Shown in pieces: positions 13,902-17,922 of a stretch of 17,922 nt of DNA (position 1 is the stretch's first letter; every line of letters starts with the position of its first letter). Position numbers and translations under genes: made by a program. Under the pieces are notes generated by a model. It saw only the letters and a program-made list of their open reading frames with translations. It made no database searches and had not been told where the DNA came from. The stretch lies in contig DAHY01000031.1 in NCBI GenBank assembly GCA_002498605.1, positions 1 to 17,922 on the forward strand. The letters are read 5' to 3'. Source of the DNA: Methanomassiliicoccaceae archaeon UBA404 (lineage in GTDB: Archaea > Thermoplasmatota > Thermoplasmata > Methanomassiliicoccales > Methanomethylophilaceae).

Positions 13902-14486
13902 ATGGACGAACGGGAGATATGGGAAGATTTTTACAAAAAACAACCCAGAGCCTGGAGGGGATCCGCCGAAGTACCGGACCTGGGTCTTCCGCCCGGGAGC
14001 GTCGTATTGGATGCGGGTTGCGGCAACGGCAAAACCAGTTCCAATCTCCTGAAACGCGGATATAACGTAATCGGTATTGATTTTTCCCGAAACGCGATCG
14101 ACTCCTGTTCCTCTTACTACGGCGATACCGCAGAATTCTTTACGGAAGACTGTCTGGATATGTCTTTTTCGGATAGCTCGTTCGACGGTATTTTCGCGGT
14201 GCATCTGACCGAACATTTCGACGATGATTCGGTAAGAACGTTTTCATCCGAGAGCATGCGTATTTTGAAACCCGGGGGGCGGTTGTTTGTCCGTTCGTTT
14301 TCCCCGGACGATATGAGATCCGATAAAACGGTAAGAAACGGAATAAGATATCATCACAGAACCCCGGACGGAATCGCTTCGCTGTTTTCCGGTTTTGATG
14401 TTTTGAGTTCCGAACTTGTTAACGAAAAAACCAAATTCGGTACATTCAGAAGCCGTTCGGAATGTATATTTTCAAAACCTCTTTGA
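13902..14486 (+). CDS. Class I SAM-dependent methyltransferase
   Basis: This 194-residue Rossmann-fold methyltransferase has motif I VLDAGCGNG (residues 35-43), which binds S-adenosylmethionine, and an acidic residue in VIGIDFS (D60) that should hold the ribose. MSFSDSSFDGIFAVHLTEHF is the usual motif-IV region, and LKPGGRLFVRSFSP is the typical strand after it. It most resembles the UbiE/Methyltransf_11 type, whose substrates range from quinones to tellurite and small metabolites; no substrate can be named. The start is predicted to be leaderless from the shared TATA element. Nothing odd in the frame. Confidence 0.87.
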   Translation: MDEREIWEDFYKKQPRAWRGSAEVPDLGLPPGSVVLDAGCGNGKTSSNLLKRGYNVIGIDFSRNAIDSCSSYYGDTAEFFTEDCLDMSFSDSSFDGIFAVHLTEHFDDDSVRTFSSESMRILKPGGRLFVRSFSPDDMRSDKTVRNGIRYHHRTPDGIASLFSGFDVLSSELVNEKTKFGTFRSRSECIFSKPL

Positions 14487-14533
14487 GATATTTTTCCGAT
14501 AAGATTAAATCAACAAATAAAATGGTTGTTCCT

Positions 14534-14881
14534 ATGATTTGTCCCAAATGCGGAACCGAAAACGAAGAAGGCATACTGTTCTGCGAGAACTGCGATTGGA
14601 GAATGGATATCCCCTACGTTGCCAAAAAAGAAGGAGGAGAAAAGGCAAAAATCTTTGCTCCGATAACCTTTGTGCTGGGTATAATCTCCGCCGTTCTGCT
14701 TTACTTTTTCCCCGTAGGCAGCATTGTCTTCGGAGGCGCCGGCCTGTTGCTCGGAGGATACGCTTTCAACATCAGTCGCGCTTACGAAGCAAAGGAAAAG
14801 AATATTTTCATAGCCCTGTCCGCAATCGGACTTCTTCTGTCCATGATATCTTTCATCATGGGATTCGGGGGACTCCTCTGA
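14534..14881 (+). CDS. Zinc-ribbon small membrane protein
   Basis: This protein of about 115 residues starts with a zinc ribbon, CPKCG and CENC (CX2C, 12 residues, CX2C), followed by a charged linker and three hydrophobic segments: KIFAPITFVLGIISAVLLYFF, VGSIVFGGAGLLLGGYAFNIS and NIFIALSAIGLLLSMISFIMGF. The layout resembles DUF4190-type membrane proteins with a cytoplasmic zinc ribbon. Function is unknown. The ATG at 14534 is chosen because a TATA-like box (GATTAAAT, 14503-14510) lies about 27 nt before it; the ATG at 14522 is an in-frame alternative adding four residues, and an open frame back to 14462 overlaps the methyltransferase and is unlikely. The YkgJ-type gene begins 9 bp after its stop, so the two are probably cotranscribed. 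Confidence 0.7.
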   Translation: MICPKCGTENEEGILFCENCDWRMDIPYVAKKEGGEKAKIFAPITFVLGIISAVLLYFFPVGSIVFGGAGLLLGGYAFNISRAYEAKEKNIFIALSAIGLLLSMISFIMGFGGLL

Positions 14882-14890
14882 GGTCCTTCC

Positions 14891-15418
14891 ATGGCCGTAT
14901 ACAGGGAACGTTACATCCTGCAGGGACTGGGAGAGATATCTCCCGAGATGGAAAAAGATTTGGATCTGGCATATGACCTGTGCGAAGCTCTGAATGAGGA
15001 ATTCCCCTGCGAAGAATGCGGCAAGTGCTGCCATCAGGAGCTTATCACCGTGTTGCCCGAAGAAGTGGATCGTGTTTCTTCCGCCGCAAACATTCCGTTG
15101 GGCGAATTCATGTCGTCTTACGTCGCGGTCACCGGAGACGGGAGAATTATGCTCCTCAAAACCAACCCCTGCGCATTCCTGAACAAAGACCACAGATGCA
15201 GTATTTGGAAATCGAGACCTCAGATATGCAAAGACTTTCCGTATATGGTGTCCACCTTTATGAGCAGAGTTTATCTGGCTATTGTAAACAAAGACGCCGA
15301 TATACTGGAAATGATAGACTACATGGACGAATCATGGCCGTGCACGATGAAAATAAAAGGATGTATATCCGAAAGAGTCGACGAAGCCAGAAAAATAAGA
15401 GAATCTCAAATCAGATGA
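14891..15418 (+). CDS. YkgJ-family cysteine-cluster protein
   Basis: This 175-residue member of the CxxCxxCC (YkgJ, Fe-S or zinc chelating) family has C40, C43, C46 and C47 in CEECGKCCHQE, then NPCAFLNKDHRCSIWKSRPQICKDFP with C94, C103 and C113, the normal second half of the metal site. Two more cysteines follow in SWPCTMKIKGC. Members are thought to hold an iron-sulfur cluster or zinc; their role is poorly known, and some act as protein oxidases or maturation factors. GAGGT (14881-14885) gives a ribosome binding site across the upstream stop codon, which suggests coupling with the zinc-ribbon protein. Its last 13 bases overlap the end of the convergent hydrolase gene. Confidence 0.88.
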   Translation: MAVYRERYILQGLGEISPEMEKDLDLAYDLCEALNEEFPCEECGKCCHQELITVLPEEVDRVSSAANIPLGEFMSSYVAVTGDGRIMLLKTNPCAFLNKDHRCSIWKSRPQICKDFPYMVSTFMSRVYLAIVNKDADILEMIDYMDESWPCTMKIKGCISERVDEARKIRESQIR

Positions 15419-16176
15419 TTCTTCAAAAACATCTTCAGTTCTTCCGCATATTTCGAAGGAAGAATATTGTGTCCTTCGCCCCGAAGTCTCAGTCTTGTGC
15501 AGTTTTCTATGGAGTCCGCCAACTCGTCGCCCATTTCAACCGGCACCATATAATCTTCTGTACCGTGAACCGAAAGAACCGGGACCGTGAGAAGATGAAT
15601 GCTGTCCTTTGTTGAGTAGGCATTCACAGCCGATATCTGATCCCTCATGCCTTTGAAATCCGCATTCAGCTCTTCCGGTATATTCCGTTTCTTTGAAGCA
15701 AAATACGATTCGGGAAATCCCATGGCTATGACCGGCACGCTGAGATATCTCACAGGCATTCCGTTATCGGCGGCTTCCATCATTCCGTCCAGCATAAACG
15801 CGGAACGTTCCGGTCTTCTGAAATATGACGAAACAAGAGTGAGGGTTGAAACTCTGTCACTGTATCTTATGGCAACCGACTGAGCTATCTGGGAACCCAT
15901 CGACCATCCCAATATGTGGGTTTTTTTAATTGAAAGAAAATCCAAAAGACAGATTACGTCATCGGCCATGTCGTCTACGGTAAATTTTCCGCTGTAAACC
16001 GTATCCCCGGAACCTCTGTTATCCACCGTAATTACGTTATATTCGGAAGAAAGAGACGGAACGGCAATATCCCAAAAAGTCTTGTCCGCGCCGAATCCCG
16101 TCAAAAGAACCAACGGCTCTCCGGAACCTGCGGAGGAGTAGGATAATTTTCCGTTTCGGATGTTCGCGAAAGGCAT
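15406..16176 (-). CDS. Alpha/beta-fold hydrolase
   Basis: This 256-residue hydrolase has a full catalytic triad by position: Ser92 in GWSMGS, Asp208 in VHGTEDYMVP, and His236 in GEGHNI. The oxyanion region is LLTGFGADKTFWD (about 24-36). The closest general type is 3-oxoadipate enol-lactonase/esterase-like, but this clan covers many ester, lactone and haloalkane substrates, so none is assigned. A TATA-like stretch (about 16191-16204) lies 20-27 nt before the ATG, compatible with a leaderless transcript. The promoter region is shared with the divergent flavodoxin-fold reductase. The 3' end overlaps the YkgJ-type gene by 13 bp. Confidence 0.88.
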   Translation of the reverse strand: MPFANIRNGKLSYSSAGSGEPLVLLTGFGADKTFWDIAVPSLSSEYNVITVDNRGSGDTVYSGKFTVDDMADDVICLLDFLSIKKTHILGWSMGSQIAQSVAIRYSDRVSTLTLVSSYFRRPERSAFMLDGMMEAADNGMPVRYLSVPVIAMGFPESYFASKKRNIPEELNADFKGMRDQISAVNAYSTKDSIHLLTVPVLSVHGTEDYMVPVEMGDELADSIENCTRLRLRGEGHNILPSKYAEELKMFLKNHLI

Positions 16177-16237
16177 GTCTAGTCGATTGATATTCTTATA
16201 CTAATATCTGACCGGATAAGATGGTTTATTAAAAACG

Positions 16238-16247
16238 AAATTATATC
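16238..16247 (+). promoter_or_regulatory. BRE/TATA-like promoter for the second reductase
   Basis: GAAATTATAT looks like a TFB-recognition element followed by a TATA box, about 28 nt before the ATG at 16272, which fits a leaderless mRNA. A second candidate, TTTATTAAAA (16225-16234), would give a leader starting near AAGGAAG (16256-16262) instead. The two cannot be told apart by eye. Confidence 0.35.
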
Positions 16248-16271
16248 CGGAGTTAAGGAAGCAATGATAGC

Positions 16272-16847
16272 ATGAAAGTCACAGGATTTAACTGCAGCCC
16301 CCGCAAAAACGGAAACACATCAAGAATGATTAAGACCGTATTGTCCGTTCTGGAAGAACACGGTATAGAAACCGAATTTGTACAGGTCGGAGGTTTGGAT
16401 ATGCACGCCTGCCGTGCCTGCGGAAAATGTAAGGTTAATCTAGACGGAAAATGCATAATGGATGATGACAAGCTGAACGAATTCTCGGCCAAAATGACCT
16501 CTTCCGACGGTATAATCATCGGATCTCCGACTTATTTTGCCGATTTGACCCCCGAAGCCAAAATATTGATTGACAGGGTGGGTTATTCCTGCACCACCAA
16601 AGACGGCAATCCTTTGAAAAGGAAGGTGGGCGCGGCGGTTGTTGTCGCCAGAAGAGCCGGTACCACCAGAGTCTTCGACAGCATCAATCACTTTTTCCAA
16701 ATCAAAGAAATGATTATTCCCGGTTCCACCTATTGGAACATGAGTCTTTCCAAAGCTCCCGGGGACTTCGATGAAGACGAGGAAGGGATACGCACGATGA
16801 AGGTACTCGGCGAAAACATGGCTTGGTTGCTTAAAAAGCTGGAATGA
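16272..16847 (+). CDS. Flavodoxin-fold NAD(P)H/FMN reductase, Isf-like
   Basis: This 191-residue protein has the flavin phosphate loop GFNCSPRKNGNTSRMI (residues 5-20), cysteines C47, C50, C53 and C61 spaced CX2CX2CX7C, and the central IIIGSPTYFADLTPEAKILIDR. The spacing matches the compact cluster motif of archaeal iron-sulfur flavoproteins better than the first reductase does. It probably moves electrons between ferredoxin or NAD(P)H and an oxidant, or handles oxygen stress, but cluster binding is not certain. A tiny frame ATG-ATA-GCA-TGA begins 8 bp upstream and ends across this start. The apgM start codon overlaps this gene's stop (ATGA), so the two form one transcription unit. Confidence 0.85.
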   Translation: MKVTGFNCSPRKNGNTSRMIKTVLSVLEEHGIETEFVQVGGLDMHACRACGKCKVNLDGKCIMDDDKLNEFSAKMTSSDGIIIGSPTYFADLTPEAKILIDRVGYSCTTKDGNPLKRKVGAAVVVARRAGTTRVFDSINHFFQIKEMIIPGSTYWNMSLSKAPGDFDEDEEGIRTMKVLGENMAWLLKKLE

Positions 16848-17922
16848 AGATGGCTGTGAAAAAGAAAATACTGTTGATTGTGATGGACGGTCTCGGTGAC
16901 CGCAGCAATAAGGAAATCGGAGGTAAAACTCCGTTGCAGGCAGTGAACACCCCGAATCTGGACTGGTTCGTAAAGAACGGTATGTCCGGAATCTGCGATG
17001 TTATAGTTCCGGGAACAAAACCCGGAAGCGATACCGCACACCTTTCGATTCTGGGTTACGACGCCAGAGAAGTCTACACCGGCCGCGGTCCTTTCGAAGC
17101 CGCGGGCATCGGCGTTGTGGGTCAAAGAGGGGATGTGGCATTCCGTTGCAACTTCGCCACTTCAAATGACGATTTGGTAATATCCGACCGCCGTGCCGGC
17201 AGAATCAAAGAACCCGACACGGCCGAATTGATAAGCGCGTTGCAAAACATCAAAATTGACGGTATTGACGTCATTGTCAAAGAAGGAACCGAACACAGGG
17301 CCGCACTGCTTCTCAGAGGTCCGGGCTTATCCCCCGAAGTGACCGGCGCAGACCCGGGATGCTTGGATAAAGTGCCGGATTCCGTCGGTTTGACGCCCGA
17401 GGCTCAGTTCACCGCGGACGTCGTAAACAAATTTGTCAGAATGTCTTACGATATCCTCAAAGATCATCCCGTAAACAAAAGAAGGGAAGCGGAAGGTCTT
17501 CTGCCCGGAAACATACTTTTACCCAGAGGCGCGGGTTCTTTCCCGAAAATCGAACCTTTTCCGGAACTGTACGGTATGAAATCCGCCTGCGTCGCCGGAG
17601 TGGGGATGATAAAAGGAATCTGTCAGGTCTGCGGATTGGACGTTCTGGATCTGCCCAAGGAATGTACCGGCGGTGCCGATTCGGACTTCAAACTTAAAGC
17701 GAAGATTGCCATCGACGCTTTGAAAGAATACGATTTCATACTGATGAACTGTAAAGCACCCGATGTGTGCGGACATGACGGAAACGTTATGCTGAAATGC
17801 GAAGTGGTCAGAAGACTGGATGAAATGGCGGGTTACATAAGAGAAAACCTGCCGGAGGATTTTGTTCTCGTTCTTACCGCGGACCACAGCACACCCTGTA
17901 CCGTAATGGATCACAGTGCCGA
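16844..17922 (+). CDS. apgM: Phosphoglycerate mutase, 2,3-BPG-independent, archaeal (partial)
   Basis: ApgM interconverts 3- and 2-phosphoglycerate in glycolysis and gluconeogenesis. It belongs to the alkaline-phosphatase superfamily and uses two metal ions. The read-through gives 359 codons before the window ends; the family is about 400 residues, so the C-terminal 40-60 are missing. Marks are LLIVMDGLGDR (residues 10-20; D15 binds metal), PGSDTAHLSILGYD with the phosphorylated Ser62, GRGPFEAAGIGV, and LTADHSTP near the cut end with metal-binding Asp and His. The ATG at 16844 overlaps the upstream stop by 4 bp; an ATG at 16850 is a possible second start. Coupling to a flavoprotein reductase is unexpected and may be incidental. 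Confidence 0.93.
   Translation, partial: MKMAVKKKILLIVMDGLGDRSNKEIGGKTPLQAVNTPNLDWFVKNGMSGICDVIVPGTKPGSDTAHLSILGYDAREVYTGRGPFEAAGIGVVGQRGDVAFRCNFATSNDDLVISDRRAGRIKEPDTAELISALQNIKIDGIDVIVKEGTEHRAALLLRGPGLSPEVTGADPGCLDKVPDSVGLTPEAQFTADVVNKFVRMSYDILKDHPVNKRREAEGLLPGNILLPRGAGSFPKIEPFPELYGMKSACVAGVGMIKGICQVCGLDVLDLPKECTGGADSDFKLKAKIAIDALKEYDFILMNCKAPDVCGHDGNVMLKCEVVRRLDEMAGYIRENLPEDFVLVLTADHSTPCTVMDHSA

Noticed and set aside
16264..16275. Three-codon frame ATG-ATA-GCA-TGA overlapping the start of the second reductase
   Set aside because: If the mRNA is leaderless from the box at 16238-16247 this frame is not even transcribed; chance is the simpler view.
1..17922. CRISPR arrays, insertion sequences, prophage or integrase genes
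   Set aside because: No regularly spaced repeats, transposase-like proteins, terminal inverted repeats or attachment-site duplication at the tRNA were seen.

Overview
The window is archaeal. The leucyl-tRNA synthetase and the cofactor-independent phosphoglycerate mutase are of the archaeal type. There is an archaeal SelB-like factor, an archaeal PhoU with a SpoVT/AbrB head, and a CopG-type regulator next to an FtsZ homologue. Many genes have a TATA-like box about 25 nt before a start codon that appears leaderless. Indolepyruvate:ferredoxin oxidoreductase, ferredoxin-like proteins and iron-sulfur-flavoprotein-like reductases indicate a strict anaerobe, probably a methanogen. Of the 18 complete genes, 16 end in TGA, two in TAA and none in TAG. 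That would suit a pyrrolysine-decoding lineage such as Methanomassiliicoccales (Thermoplasmata), but the order-level placement is inference.

Layout. (1) 46-4499: an AbrB-PhoU regulator and a UbiX flavin prenyltransferase run on the plus strand, tail to tail with leuS on the minus strand. (2) 4500-5899: an operator-rich intergenic region, a tandem ribbon-helix-helix regulator, and a 227-residue FtsZ-like protein that lacks the C-terminal half of FtsZ. (3) 5900-8313: the iorA-iorB pair on the minus strand. (4) 8407-9799: tRNA-Leu(UAG) with an encoded CCA, a 4Fe-4S protein, and a flavodoxin-fold reductase. (5) 9800-13841: a minus-strand cluster of paaK, a double-ACT protein, a pseudo-GTPase SelB-like factor and a second paaK. 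The first three are coupled by 1-4 bp overlaps. (6) 13902-15418: a methyltransferase, a zinc-ribbon membrane protein and a YkgJ-type cysteine-cluster protein. (7) 15406-17922: an alpha/beta hydrolase, a second flavodoxin-fold reductase, and apgM, which is cut by the window end.

How the genes fit together. The two aryl-CoA ligases, the ACT protein and IorAB make a coherent arylacetate/aromatic amino acid module. PaaK would make arylacetyl-CoA, and IorAB interconverts arylacetyl-CoA and arylpyruvate with ferredoxin. The SelB-like protein inside this operon has no obvious metabolic reason to be there. The most novel-looking part is the regulator/mini-FtsZ pair. It recalls the cdrS-ftsZ2 locus of haloarchaea, but the regulator has two ribbon-helix-helix units, the FtsZ has only a degenerate GTPase domain, and the promoter carries a cluster of GTCATAC-type sites.

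No gap longer than 300 bases lacks a gene. The largest, 4500-4723, is described below.
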